This document shows, one piece after another, positions 19,759 through 33,328 of a stretch of 64,000 bases of DNA. The translations under genes were made by a program, and so were the position numbers. The first letter of the stretch is position 1. Each line of letters begins with the position of its first letter. The notes beneath the pieces are model-generated. The model had not been told where the DNA came from. It ran no database searches and was given only the letters and a program-made list of their open reading frames with translations. The stretch is from Pilasporangium apinafurcum (Eukaryota; Oomycota; Peronosporomycetes; Pythiales; Pythiaceae), in contig BCKE01000020.1 of assembly GCA_001600495.1 (NCBI GenBank), positions 84,923 through 148,922 on the forward strand, in the 5' to 3' direction.

Positions 19759-21911
19759 ATGAGCACAGCCGCTCGAGTGAAGGGTGGCGGTGGAACTGAC
19801 TGCAGTTTGGAATTCGGTGCAGACAGCGTACGAGAGCGAAAGCGCATGGACGTCCAGAGCCCGCAGACCGCGGCTTTTGAGCCTGTGCGCGCGACGCCAC
19901 GACTTGAAAAGTAGGTGGAGGGATAGTTTTCATGTCTTTATTGGTCAACGGTTGGTTCTAATACATGAAAAAATTGTTTCTAGATTGCGTACGGCTTCGG
20001 ATGCGAGCATTATAGAGATCCACGCCGCCGGCAACGGCTCGCTCATGCATTCGATGCCGCCGATTAAAGAAGGAGATCGGCGTGTGCTGAGCACGTTGGC
20101 GATCACCGGTCTGTGCTACTTTGCGGTATGAACACGACAGACTATCGAAAGCTCTTGAAGGTTCAATCAGAACCAGTCAATGTCCGCTAATGCATCATTG
20201 ATCGTTTCTTCTCACTCTCTAGGTCAGTGGTGGACCCATTGGCTCAGAGTATTGCATATCTGGTATGTGCTTGCTGTGGCAGTATTTAATAAATTTGATT
20301 CACTACACATGCTCATTTTCTCTAATTTGCGTTTGATGTGTAGCGGGTGGACCATTGATTGGGTTTATCCTTTTGGTGCTGTTCCCATTCATTTGGGGCA
20401 TTCCCATCGCCTACATCACAGCGGAACTAAGCACAGCCTATCCAGAAGATGGTATTTTCATCTCGCCTTCCTCTTCTAACTCCGTCTCGCCTACTCACTC
20501 CATACCTCTACTATGCACAGGTGGCTACACGGTTTGGGTGCTCAACGCCTTTGGACCATTTTGGGCGTTCCAAACAGGCTACTGGTCGTGGATTTCAGGC
20601 GTGATCGACAACGCCATTTACCCAGCGCTGGCGGTCTCGACCTTCACTGACGCCTACGGCGAATTTAACTCACCCGTTGGTGAATATTTCCTCAAGGCAG
20701 CGATCGCCATCATGCTGGCGCTACCCAACTTGCTGGGTATTCGTATCGTGGGCAATGGCATGGCTGTACTCTCGCTTTTTGTTATGGTGCCGTTTGTCGT
20801 GCTCTGCTTCTGGGGGATGGCACGATCGGGTAACGACTGGAGCGTGTTTGGGGAAGTGCGCCGCTCCGATATTGATTATGACGCCGATGGCAACTTTGTG
20901 AGCATGTCCGGCAGCATCAATGTAAGGATGCATCGAATATTTGCATAATAAGTGTCTCGCAATCTCACTCACATATGGCACTTTTCTGGTAGATTGACTG
21001 GTCGTTGCTCATCAACACGCTGTTTTGGAACTACAACGGGGCGGTTGGTATGTCAGTTTTTGGAGGTGAAGTGGAAAATCCAGCGCGCACATATCCTCGG
21101 GCCATGGTGATCTCCGTCATCCTCATTGCGCTTACGTACATTGTCCCACTCGCTGGCGCAACAGCCTACGACACTCCGCACTGGACAACATGGGAAGACG
21201 GTTCGTTCTCCAGTATCTCCGAGGCTATTGGTGGCAAATTCCTTTCCAACTGGATCGTGGTCGCGACGTTCTGCAGCAACGCGGGCATGTACATCGCCGA
21301 ACTCTTTTGCGATTCGTTCCAGATCCTCGGCATGGCGGAATGTGGACTTGCACCAAAGTTTCTTATGACGTGAGTACTTAGCTCCACTACATTTGTTGTA
21401 TTTATCTTTCTGCTGTACTGATGAAAACCTCTAACTGCAGCCGCAACAAGCGCTTTGATACCCCACACAACGCCGTATTTGCCAGTCTCATCCTTATTCT
21501 CTTCCTTATCAAGTTCGAATTTGACGAAATACTCGGCATGACCAATGCCCTCTCCGCGTTTTATCAATTGCTTATCTTCGGCGCGTTCATCAAGCTCCGC
21601 TATACACATCCAGACCTGGAACGTCCCGTCAAAGGTAGACAAGCATTTACGGGGCCTTCCTTCCTTGTTCAACATTGACAACTTTTATAACTGACTCATA
21701 CTCTTGTGTGCTAGTGCCTGGTTCCATCCCTGTGCTGATTATGACTCTAATTATCCCTACGGGATTGTTGTTGTACATTGGATTGGACGTCTTTTGGACG
21801 CTTGGCCCTGGCATACTCGTGGCAGTATTTACGTTCGCTGGATTCGCCTATGCTCGATGGAAGAAGTTCACACGCGCACAGTTCAAGCATTTGCGCAATG
21901 CTGAAGCATAG
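19759..21911 (+). CDS. APC-superfamily amino-acid/polyamine permease, 536 aa, eight exons
   Basis: Exons 19759-19910, 19984-20125, 20223-20262, 20344-20451, 20521-20921, 20993-21369, 21441-21634 and 21715-21911 join in phase to 1611 nt. After an 85-residue soluble N-terminus come twelve or so membrane helices. The first helix carries the substrate-binding turn SGGPIGSEYCISAGGP, typical of the APC family; helix 2 reads IGFILLVLFPFIWGIPIAYITAELSTA in pieces, and helix 6 begins WNYNGAVGMSVFGGEVENPARTYP, the loop seen in plant and protist polyamine/LAT-type carriers (the PUT group). It should import amino acids or polyamines across the plasma membrane; the precise substrate cannot be read from sequence. 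It lies just inside the left arm of the inverted repeat. Confidence 0.92.
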
Positions 21912-22152
21912 CACGATCGATTCCAAGCAAGTATGATGGCGGTAACAATGTAAGGTCGTTCAATACAGCCTCAATTTTGGTTTATACGCGATGATTGAAC
22001 GCATACTGCTGATTGCTTTTGTCTATTGATGTTCGATGCGGCGCAGCGTCCTAAAAAAATCGCGGAAGATAAATCATCTCTAATGAAACGCCTATCGGTG
22101 CTGTCAAGACAGAACGAGTTTCGTTAGCTTTCTTGGTGCGTCTGCTCAGCTG

Positions 22153-24164
22153 ATGAGTAATTTGCAACATCAGCAGATTAAGTTCGAAGACTTTTACCAT
22201 GCCTTCAGTCAATCAGTAGCTGCGGATGTCACGTTCGAGAATGGGCAAGTGCAGATAATCCGACATGAACACAATAAACGAACACTGCCACCACTAAGTA
22301 CATTCAATCAGAAACGACCACCGACGGCACCACCTCAAACTGATCGTCCGCTTCCCGAGCCTCTCGCTGCAATATTCGCTCTTCAAGATCACGATGGTAG
22401 TTGGCGGTTTTCTGAGGAATTTCAGTTCGTGCTCAATGGCATTGCGTTACCACCACCACATGGGATCTCGGGGAAACTTTGGGCAACAGCGATTGCGATT
22501 ACAGTTTGCAGGCAATTTCCCGAATATTTTGAGGAACTACAGTCGCAGTATGACAAAGCCATGCTCCATGCTGATGACACCGTGCTTCGACTGGTCAGAA
22601 CGCACTTAGACTTTGACTCCTTCAAGAAAGTGCGTATTCCCGTTACGTACGAATCTATGAGGAGCCTGGACTGATTCGCTGATCCATTTCTTCTCTTATA
22701 TTTTCAAATCTTTGCGATCAGATACGTCCGTACAATAATGATGAAGCGAAAGTGATTCGAGAACGGCTCGCCCAAGAAGTGATTGTAAAGCGACAAAAAG
22801 AGGACGAAGAAGCAGAACAAGCTGCGAAATTATTGAAGGAAGAAATGCAATTACGCAAATCGAGTCTCGTGACGGCCAAACGATTGCCTAAAGCAACCCA
22901 ACGTCTCTTTTTGAAGGGACTACAGCATGATGTGGACGAGGCATTTGCAAAACACCATCAACATTTGCATCCATTCGACGAAACTACCCACAGGATGGAA
23001 CTTGAGAAGCTTATAACTGTGTGGACACGACCAATCTCATGCGCAAAAGAAGTTCATCGCCTAGAAGAGGTGCGCCACTTTCTAAGATCTCCTGTTGCTC
23101 ACGCTGGGGTGCTTATATTAGTTCACGTATTCGTCTTCGTTGTGTTAGATTGAAGCGAAGAAAATGCACCCAAAACCATGGAATTCACAGTCGCAACCTT
23201 CTCTCCACGTTACCAAATTACCATCGCACCATAGTTCTGCAATAAAGCAGCAATCAATCGTTCCATTCAGCTGTCACACTTCCTTCAGTACTAGTGGCAT
23301 AGTCTCAGAAGAAACGGATGCAAACATAGAACAGCTTTACCAACGCATATTGACGACTTTACTCGCATATGACAAAGCATATAAGCAAGTGCAGCACTTG
23401 ATCAAAGCTGCATGTACAAAATATACCAGTGCGATCCTGTATCAAGACCGATTCCACGCGTTCGATGGGTTTGCAGTGGCGTTGACGGTTTTGATGGAAA
23501 AGACAGTAGATGCACTGGAAGCCATTCAGCGATGGAAGAGTTGCCCTTCAACTTTACAAGAGATGCATCCACGTATCTTGGTGTGGAACGGACAAAATTT
23601 CATCGTCAACGTAAGAAGCTGCATCTGTCGATATGCGTTGATGCTTTAAATTGACATTACGTGGAATATCTGTCGTAGCTGCTGCGATCGCTAGATTACT
23701 TTGTGCGATATCGTGAACTGATTGAATGGTACGGAGAAGAATTTCCATTGGAGTTGAATCCGTTCATGCTCTCCAAATCTATCATGGATCAAGCCGAAGA
23801 TATGAAGCTCCGCCTGCGTGGACAACAACAGGAGCGGATCAGCTCCTTACGCTCTGCGGTAAGCTTACGAACTTGGACAGCATTATCCGCAGTTGCTTAC
23901 AGCAGGTATATATGTAGATCAAACTGCACAAACAAGAAGAGGGCATCCCCATTCCGACGTGGTGGCCAGAGAATATGTACAGTGCAACACTTCACGAACG
24001 GATTCGACATGCACAAAAGGTATAGTTTGAGAAATCGGGAATTTGCGCTATCGTCATGTTTTAGCTTAACTATTGTTTGGATAATACTTTTGATGTCGTA
24101 GTTTATGATTGAGGAACTGCTCGCCTCTTGTGTATTCGTGGCTACGTCCAATGGCTTGGAATGA
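22153..24164 (+). CDS. 543-aa helical protein of unknown function, six exons
   Basis: Exons 22153-22629, 22722-23069, 23149-23610, 23679-23858, 23918-24019 and 24102-24164 all join in phase (1632 nt). The N-terminal 160 residues contain a compact globular-looking part (HDGSWRFSEEF, LNGIALPPPHGISGKLWATA), reminiscent of von Willebrand-A-associated segments in which a Trp is followed by a long helix, although I cannot assign it. A charged coiled coil follows (about 170-290), then Leu-rich helices (IEQLYQRILTTLLAYDKAYKQV) and a C-terminal segment with EEGIPIPTWWPENM. There is no signal peptide or membrane helix. It converges on the small gene at 24219. Confidence 0.72.
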
Positions 24165-24218
24165 AACTCACGATCTATTGTACATACCAATGGTTGGCTT
24201 TGCATAATAGCCTTACCA

Positions 24219-24727
24219 TTATGTCTGTTGCTGCTGCTGCTGTGGATATCGACTGGCCTGATAGGCTTCGACATTCTTGCGAATAAACTCTCGCGTATAC
24301 TTTCGATCGGCTTTTATCACACCCTCAGGTGGAACGCTAAAATAGGTTTTTGTTCGGATATCTTCTTTCGCCAGTGTTGGATTATTGTACGACCATTGCG
24401 GTGCACCGTCTTTAGAAGACAACTATACCAGTAGCAAGCCAAAACACCACAGTCAACATCATTGTCATTTAACAGATCAGTCCGTATTACGAAGTGAAAG
24501 AGCAATAGTTCTTACTGATCGACCAGCGGCGGATCTGTCAGAATACGGTTGACTATCGTACGTGATTTTGCGTTGTATGGCTTGCTTCGCTTCGACTGAA
24601 CTCGAAGGTTTAAATGGTGTTTGCTATGGTTCCATGACACAGCAGTGGGAGCAATATTAGAATGTGAAGAGTTATCAGAACCATCCAGCAAGAAGTTGCA
24701 AACATGTCCATACAGTGGGAACTCCAT
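24219..24727 (-). CDS. Small conserved-looking protein with NNPTL and PPEGV motifs, two exons (splice unresolved)
   Basis: The 3' exon (24219-24422) is strongly protein-like: SSKDGAPQWSYNNPTLAKED, then TKTYFSVPPEGVIKADRKYT, FIRKNVEAYQASRYP and a Gln run at the end. An upstream exon starts at ATG 24725-24727 (MEFPLYGHVCNFLLDGS). The obvious GTAAGA donor (after 24519 or so) leaves phase 2, whereas the good frame of exon 2 needs phase 0, so either a weaker GTCGAT donor is used or the upstream part belongs elsewhere. No family is recognised. The ordered short motifs recall microtubule-binding axonemal proteins, but that is a guess. Confidence 0.45.
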
Positions 24728-24756
24728 ATCGATCGGTAAAGTTTTCTTTGGATTGA

Positions 24757-25233
24757 TTATTCCCAGCAGCTTCGGGTGTGGGAGTTAGCCGTTCTCGCTC
24801 GTGCCGCGCGTTCGTGTGTTTGCACATGACTGCCGTCCGGAACGACGTTAGTGGTGGGGTGCTCTCGAACATCGCGTCCAGCTGGCAAAGAGAAGCAAAT
24901 AGATAAATCTCTCGATCAGACGTGAAAGGCAATATTACCAGCTGCTGCATACAGTAATATTACCGAATCCAATGGCATCAATCGACTGCCCACATCGTCC
25001 AGTTTATTATGCCATCGTTTGCTGTTGGTGTCTGTACTAGGTGTATCTATCGACGCTGGTTCACATTCCGCCGTCTCTTGCACTAAGATGATGCTCTGAC
25101 TGTCGGATCGCCCACCTCCAATCGCGGCTAGTGCCGGAAAGTGCCGCACTTTGCGGAACTGGTCAACATAGGCGTCCTTGTAGACGCGCTTCTCACGATC
25201 GTAGGACAACACTTCGACCTTTCCACTCATCAT
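24757..25233 (-). CDS. Hypothetical protein, about 139 aa, two exons
   Basis: Exons 24939-25233 and 24757-24881 join in phase across a 57-bp GT-AG intron. The N-terminal half is compact (MSGKVEVLSYDREKRVYKDA, then VDQFRKVRHFPALAAIGGG); a Ser/Thr/Asp linker and a Leu-rich helix follow (LMPLDSVILLYAAA), and the C-terminus is Arg/His-rich. The frame continues upstream of the chosen ATG to about 25310, where an acceptor (TTTAG) sits, so an extra 5' exon is possible. I recognise no family. The stop lies only 29 bp before the start of the next gene on the same strand. Confidence 0.4.
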
Positions 25234-27339
25234 ATCTTGCTGACGTAGCTGAGTGTTGGAAGGCGTAGCAACTGGCTCCCGCCCATTGAAATGCAAGTAA
25301 AGAACTCCTAAAGATAGGCAGATGCTTGGAATAGAAGACCCTTCCTAACCAGTAAGATAAGAGAAGATACGCTGTGGGCCACGCGGATTGGCTACGCGAA
25401 AAGTCTTGGGATTGGATGTTTAGGGATCTTCGGTAACCCATCCCCCTTTTCACCCCCTCCTTCTAAATATCGAAGCATTACCAACAACGCAGTTGATCGG
25501 CTTTTCTCCACACGATTCGTCAATTTGTCCGCACGTCAATGTTGTTGACCGCAACCTTCACTTTTACAAGCACACACCAAATTCATAGAACACAAACGGT
25601 GTCCATCCTTTATCTCTCGTGCGCGGATCTCCTTCCCTTCCATCTCAGCTGCCGCCGATACAACACATACAGACACAAAAGAAATCTTACAACTGAGACA
25701 GATGAAAAGAAAGCCCACTGACGTTGTATTCCAGTTACACACGCACTCATTGTCCGGTTTATATGCGATACATAGCAACTGATTTATCTCTGTGTCGAGC
25801 TTTAACGTGTGGCCATGGAATGTGGTAAATCTTGTACACACATTCCATTCCACTTTGTTAAGGTGAATTGTTTTGTATGCGGTGATCATGGGTAACGCGC
25901 AAAATGCTCGAATTATTAATTTTTAAAGGATACGAGAATTTGGTACAAAAAAATGAAACTAGCAAAACTTTTTTTTGAGAAAACTGGCGATCAATGGAGG
26001 GTAAGATACTTTTCGAGTTGAGCTTTGGGAGGCACGTAACCTAATCGCTTCTCACAGAGACCTTCGATTCTGAGCAACGGACCAATCAACACGCTCGCTG
26101 CCTAATCTTTTACGCCCATCCCTTGACCTTCATATGCATCTGCCCTGGTTCTGCTCCGATCGTAGTATCAGGTTCCCTTTTCTTGTCGGTCGCTTGTGCT
26201 TGAGGATCCCAGCGAACCTAATACACTCTGATAGATCTGGTACACACTCGCTCCCCAGTCGAGAGCCCATCCCCAGATGTCCCATTCTCATCCCCCAGAG
26301 ACAGCAGGTCGAAACTTTAACATCTTTCTCCTCTCACCTCCCTTTCTTAGGGAACCTCAATCGACTGCACTTAGGTACGCATTCGGATCATCTCCTTCTT
26401 GCATTCTTTCTCCCGTTCCTCCCCTCCCTCCCATTGTTCTCAGTGGTAATGATTCTTATCGATCCGAACTGGTCTGATTGCAAGTACCAAAGCAATGTTA
26501 AATTGCATTGTAGCCAAAAATGGCTCCTAGAGATACACAAATGCCGAGAGAATTGCATGATACCGAAAGGAACTCGACGATCTTCCCACCCTTTTTGACA
26601 CAACTCCACGACATGACAACCCTAACTTCTTTTTTGCACTGGCCCTGCCTGTTTACCCCTAACCCTTCCCCTAATCGCTTCTTACTGCTACCGACCAGAA
26701 ACTGAATCACCATAATCCAGTGTAGGTTTAGCAACGCGAGGAGTAGCCAATCCATACATCCATCCACACGTACACACGAAGGCTCACTTCGCACACAGGA
26801 GGGACCACGAGGGAGAAAGGAGAGCCAAGGACGAGGACAAGATCCACAAGACAAAACAGACCCACTTGGCAGATACCCAGTTTACAACCAAAGAACAGAA
26901 AACGAGTCCTCGGTGAAAGAACAAACCGAACACCGTCGAGATTGCCACGTGAGGTGAGTTTCCTTGTATATATATCTTGCATCGACAATCATCTGCTACA
27001 GTTGGTATAGTAGCAGCTGGTGAGGTTGTGTGTGCCTCGTGTATTTGTTGATCTATACCGCTGTGTATATTTTTTGTCGTTAGTGACCAGTCGGTCCCCT
27101 CTCTCACACACATCCATTTCTCATCACAATCAAATCCTGTGCTCTTTTGGTCAGTTAGTGACTTGGCTCCGAACTTTAACAAGTGGCTGCGCGCGCGCGG
27201 GTGTGGGAGATCCTCACAGAAAATAAACGGACGAAACGAAACTTGTCGTGTGTGCATCCAGTGAATTCACTCAACCGATATCATCGTCGTGTCTGTGTGG
27301 CTTGCACATCCATAACCAAGCGATCTCTCTGCGCACGAC
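25234..27339. other. 2.1-kb region upstream of the MYB gene: pyrimidine-rich leader, no firm gene
   Basis: Many overlapping ORFs occur but none is convincing. The best, minus 25536-25889 (117 codons from an ATG), is Cys-rich with one hydrophobic patch and no recognised domain. From 26260 to 26700 the plus strand is rich in C/T runs (CCTCCC, TCTCCTCT), and 27080-27340 is CA/TG-rich with a GCGCGCGCGGG tract at about 27190. Such a long pyrimidine-rich stretch before a regulatory gene probably holds its promoter and a long 5' leader. Confidence 0.45.
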
Positions 27340-28882
27340 ATGGACATTCGTCTCACCACAAACAATTCCAAGCAGAACGAACACGTGAAAGAAAACTACG
27401 ATAACCACCACCAACAACAACAACAGACCGACGCATCCAGTATGATGGCACCAACGCATCATCCCTCCCTTCCTTTCCCCAAGGTAGAACAATAAGCTGA
27501 TTCTGTTATGCATCGTGTGGTGTCTCATCCTAATTCATTCGATGTCTCATGATCCGTGTAGGAACATGAACCATGGCGTGGATCTTCCTCGTCTTCAGGA
27601 TTTGGGCTCGCTAACATTCTCAACCGCACCGTCAATAATAGCAACAACGGCCCAAATCCATCTCTTCCCAAGTTTAGCCTCCCCTCGCTTCACAGCTTTG
27701 GGAAACCTTTGATCACAAAACCTGAACTACCTATGAATACTAGCAACAAGCCACCATCTCATTTGATGCTTCACAATCCCCACCCACACCATGAAGCGGA
27801 TCTTCACATGCACGACACGCGAACCAAGCCATCTACATCGTCTGCGCGTCCATTCCAGCATCATAACCAGGACGGAACGACCTCCCCCGTTGAACGGAAA
27901 TTGCGGGAAACACCACGCAAAGGTGGTTCATCATCTTCGTCCAGACGTATTGCACCCGCACCAGCGGATGACGAAGATGGGGACGGCGACGATGACCTTG
28001 GTAGTTCGATCCGTGGTGGTCGATGGACTGGCGACGAGCACGAACGATTTTTAGAAGGGTTTCGGATACATGGCCACAAGTGGAAGCGTGTCCAACAGGT
28101 GGTGCGCACACGGTCAGTCACGCAAGTGCGGACCCATGCGCAGAAATACTTGCTCAAGGTCGCCAAGTTGAAAGCAGAGAAGAAGGCGAAGCGCGCCGCA
28201 GCCATGAATGAGGGGCGCTACCAGAATCAGAACGGTCAGTCGATGAGCGACTATTCCTCGGATGTAGAAGTCACGATGGGTACAGTGCCATCTACGCCAG
28301 ATCGCAGCCGCGATGGTGCAGATGAACGAACCGCACCCACACATGCTATGGATGACGTGGACGTGCATCGCAGTCCACTTCCACCACGGAAGAAATTCCG
28401 GAGTGGCCCGTCGCCATCGTATCATCCACAACCTTATGGTGGTATGATGGACACGATTGACCAAGAATATATTGCAGCCGCGGCAACGACACTCTGCTTC
28501 TTGATGACCCAGAAGATTGATTCGCTGTTTGATAGTCGTCATGATATGGATAACAAAGACCTTGAACCATACGATTGCTATTCTTCCGACCGATCTCCGC
28601 GGCATGTTAGTGCTGCAAATGGAGAGGATGACCGACAGGATTCGCGCAAGCGCACATATATGCATTTCCTAACTGACAGTCCGGTATGTTTGCACTTGTA
28701 TAGGATGGTGTGTTGTATGAGATATTTGACTAATTATTTGTGCGATGGTTGGACAGATGAATACACTACTGCAGGTGCAGTACCAGTCAGAAAAAGCTCC
28801 TTACGCTTCCTATGAGGATACCCAGCAACGTAATGACGTGGCGTCGGCATATACCATCGAAGGCAAGCGACTGTGCTCGTGA
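27340..28882 (+). CDS. Single-repeat MYB transcription factor, (S/T)HAQKY(F/L) class, 463 aa
   Basis: Exons 27340-27483, 27562-28683 and 28757-28882 join in phase (1392 nt). The central domain reads GGRWTGDEHERFLEGFRIHG, then WKRVQQVVRTRSVTQVRTHA and QKYLLKVAKLK: one MYB/SANT repeat whose third helix carries RTHAQKYLLK, a variant of the SHAQKYF signature of plant and stramenopile R1-type MYB factors that bind GATA/I-box-like DNA. The regions on both sides are low-complexity: Gln/His/Asn-rich at the N-terminus, an acidic run (DDEDGDGDDD) just before the domain and a basic patch (KKAKRAAA) after it that can act as nuclear signal. The C-terminal exon is Gln/Tyr-rich, as in activation domains. 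It is likely a sequence-specific regulator; targets are unknown. Confidence 0.9.
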
Positions 28883-29208
28883 GTGTTTTCCACAATGGAG
28901 ACTTCCGGCCGCATATTTGTACAAAGATAAACACTGTCGGAACGATCAAAGGAAGCACTTAGACGACTGTTTTTATTCACTTTTCTCTCACACACAACCA
29001 CGTCAGTCGCTGGTACGGAGCTCTTCGTTTTTTTTATTTGTCGACGCTTTTGGAAGTTGTAAGTTAGTTGTGCATGATGATGCTGTACAATATTCCCTTC
29101 CCTCCGCTTCCTTAGGTCTCTCTAATAGATATATTGTACATATATATTTTGCTTTATTTCGTAGGTTGCGTTTCGTTGCTTATTTGTACACCTGTGTATG
29201 GTCACTGG
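28883..29208. other. Convergent 3' region between MYB and TTC33-like genes
   Basis: This 326-bp stretch has no ORF of interest. It is T-rich (GTTTTTTTTATTTG near 29030; ATATATATATTTTG near 29140) and should contain both polyadenylation sites. Confidence 0.5.
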
Positions 29209-30180
29209 TCAATGCTGTTCATCTCTGGAGCTGCTGCCATCGGAAGTAGTGGTGATTGTTCTGGCGCGAAGTGAAAGATGCTTGAGGCAGGAAATTGCCT
29301 GAAGTTTGCCCTCATCCACCTCCTGCGCTGCCTCGTGGTCCCGTTTCCAAAGAACCTCTGCCTGTTTGCGTAAAAGTGATTCAATTTCTTGTTGATCGGC
29401 GAGCAGCTCGTCGTTCGCTCCATCATTCAGCGCTATAGCCTGGGATTGCCGTAGATAACAGGATTCGTTTGTTTTCTTTCCAATAGTTGTATATACGCGA
29501 AAATTATTAATGTAATTACCAGCGTACCTTTTGAATGTGCTGTGAGGCAAGTTCTAGCTCGCCATAGTTCAAGTGACATCGTGCTAGTGTATGGAATGCA
29601 TCTGACCATTCTGGTGCCAATTTTGTGGCCATCTGCGCAAACTATACCAGCAAAACAATGAGCGCCCACGTTGTATTGGCAGATAATCACCTTCTGGATA
29701 GACTAATTTGCTCAACAACGCACCTGGATGGCTCGAAAATCTTCATACACTTGCATGGATGCCTGTGCTAACAGTTCATACAGCACGGCATTCGTCGGGT
29801 CCATTTCTAATGCTTCTGTCCATCGCATCATTGCAACCTGGAAACGACCTACAATTTCAACATTCGACACAATTATTCGCTGTATACAAGCAAATAATTG
29901 ATTTAACAACAATAGGTGCACCATCTTCAGCCAACGTGCAACCTTCGTTTTGTAATCGCTTCACACGCACGGAGGTATCTTCTAGTAGTGGCACCTCTTT
30001 CTGCGACTGGTGAGTCTCTCTCGTTACATTTGTTTCCGCCTCTAATTCTGCGGCACTGAGGAAAATGTTCCCCAGTTTTTTATTATTTTCGTCACTTCTC
30101 TTCTGGAAAGAAGCGTCTGCAGCTTCGCTGCGCTTGCGCTTCTTCGCCTTCTTGATCACGAAGCGGATGGAGCTGCTCAT
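29209..30180 (-). CDS. TTC33: TTC33-like tetratricopeptide-repeat protein, 242 aa, four exons
   Basis: Exons 29922-30180, 29724-29848, 29528-29641 and 29209-29439 join in phase (729 nt). The N-terminus is basic (FVIKKAKKRKRSEAAD), like a nuclear signal. After VKRLQNEGCTLAEDGRFQVA come about three TPR helix pairs (MMRWTEALEMDPTNAVLYEL, QMATKLAPEWSDAFHTLARC, HLNYGELELASQHIQKAIAL), with the conserved Trp-Ala-Pro/Asn-Pro spacing of TPR units. Both the order and the phrase 'EGxxLAExxR…AxxxWxEALxxxPxxAxLYE' match vertebrate TTC33, whose function is poorly known. The C-terminal 60 residues are a Glu-rich helix and a Ser-rich tail. It shares a 163-bp upstream region with RIO2, which is read the other way. 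Confidence 0.85.
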
Positions 30181-30343
30181 GTTTGCTGATTAATACCGCG
30201 AAAGAAAATTGGCAATTCCGTGGAGTGGGCCACATCAACTAATTGCATTTATCAGATACATATCAGTTAATTCTTATCCCATTATCAGGCTTTAGCTCTC
30301 GTTGGTTGGTTATCAAGTGATTGACAAGAAGCGCAACACAACC
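30181..30343. promoter_or_regulatory. Bidirectional promoter region between TTC33-like and RIO2 genes
   Basis: Only 163 bp separate the two start codons, so the promoters of both genes must lie here or in the leaders. No TATA box was recognised. Shared regulation is plausible but not shown. Confidence 0.4.
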
Positions 30344-32070
<1,727 letters not shown>

Positions 32071-32203
32071 ATAGATTGTTTGATTCGAAATCAACACGAA
32101 ACAAAGAAATATTGCAGGCATGGCTAATATATATATTCTTTTTCATGATCGTTCTCTGTTTCAAGACTCACTCTCTTTCGTTTCGCTTCGTCGTCTTATT
32201 TCC

Positions 32204-32793
32204 CTACTGAATGACACAGGAAGCACTCTGCGCGGCTGCGTCGCCCATTTCCTTCAGCACCTTGACGACGGCTTTGTGTTTGCCATCCATGGCGTAATCG
32301 AACGCGAGTTTCCCATTCGCATCTTTCTTGGACGAATCTGCCTTTTGTTCCATCAGCACCCTAACTATCTCCACTTTCCCTCCTTCTGCTGCACCGTGCA
32401 GTGCTGTCATGCCAGTTGTCGTTTCGGCGTTGATATTGGCACCTTTCTGAAGTAACACGATCGTCGCTTCTTTATGCCCACTGATTGACGCCCAATGCAG
32501 AGCTGTTCGTCCACTCTTATCAGCCTATAGAAAAAGAAAACGCCCATTAACTCCATATACTATATTATCTACTCTTTTCCCATCAGTTAGCTTCTTACCC
32601 CGTCGATTTCTGCGCCTTTGTCCAGCAGTAACGTACAAAGTTCTGCGTGGTTCCCACCGGCCGCGCGATGCAACGCCCGTCGATCACCTGCACCAGGCGC
32701 ATTCACGTCGACGGATTTCTCTTCCAAGATTTGGAGGCACGCGCCTTTGTCGCCGTTGTGCGCCGCCTTGTGCAGGGGAGTGTCTGATGGCAT
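32204..32793 (-). CDS. Gankyrin-like ankyrin-repeat protein with CaaX-like C-terminus, 171 aa
   Basis: Exons 32599-32793 and 32204-32524 join in phase across a 74-bp intron (516 nt). Four to five ankyrin repeats fill the protein (TPLHKAAHNGDKGACLQILE, RALHRAAGGNHAELCTLLLD, GRTALHWASISGHKEATIVL, MTALHGAAEGGKVEIVRVLM). The layout resembles small ankyrin adaptors such as PSMD10/gankyrin, though that similarity is general. The protein ends …SASCVIQ and a stop, so the last four residues C-V-I-Q form a CaaX box suited to prenylation. The Cys codon and stop were checked directly on the sequence. If lipidated, the adaptor would sit on membranes. It is not known to me in this combination. Confidence 0.85.
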
Positions 32794-33328
32794 CGTCTAG
32801 TATGACCTTTTACTCTATTTGTAAACGCGACTGGTGCTACTGTTGATGCTGGGGATAATAGCGTAACGAAGTTGATCCTGGATGCTGCGGGCGGTCGCTC
32901 AGCGACAATGTTGGTTCTTTGTAATTTTTCTATGCGTTCTTACCCAACTGGTTGTACGAAGTGTTTGCACGAACGAGACACCGACCAAAAATCTACACAG
33001 ACGGGATGAAAATTCTATCAGCGTTGCCTCATAAAGAGGTTGCCAATATGTCGCCGCTTAGGAGAAAAGAGTGTATTTTTACGCTCGGAAGATGCTTCTT
33101 TCTTCGTCCACTTAGTTGACATCGGTGATCTTGTCCAGCGCTTCAGAGCGGTTTCTCATTTTGACCGATCGAAGAGCTAATAGAATCGCATTCTAAAAAA
33201 AGGCAACTTCAACAATAATGGCCAATAAAAACGTCGAATGACAAATAGAAGCATCGATGATTGGATAAAAACAAAAAAATGGATCTTGTAATAAGAAATG
33301 GGTACACTATATCACCTTATGCATTCCT
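32794..33328. other. Divergent intergenic region, 535 bp
   Basis: It separates the ankyrin gene from the large FN3 gene, which is read away from it. Moderately AT-rich with AAAAACAAAAAAATGG at 33270-33290; no ORF or RNA gene recognised. Confidence 0.5.

Noticed and set aside
25536-25889. 117-codon minus ORF starting at an ATG upstream of the MYB gene
   Set aside because: Low-complexity and Cys-rich without recognisable fold; no splice signals or homologue recognised. Mentioned within the intergenic entry only.
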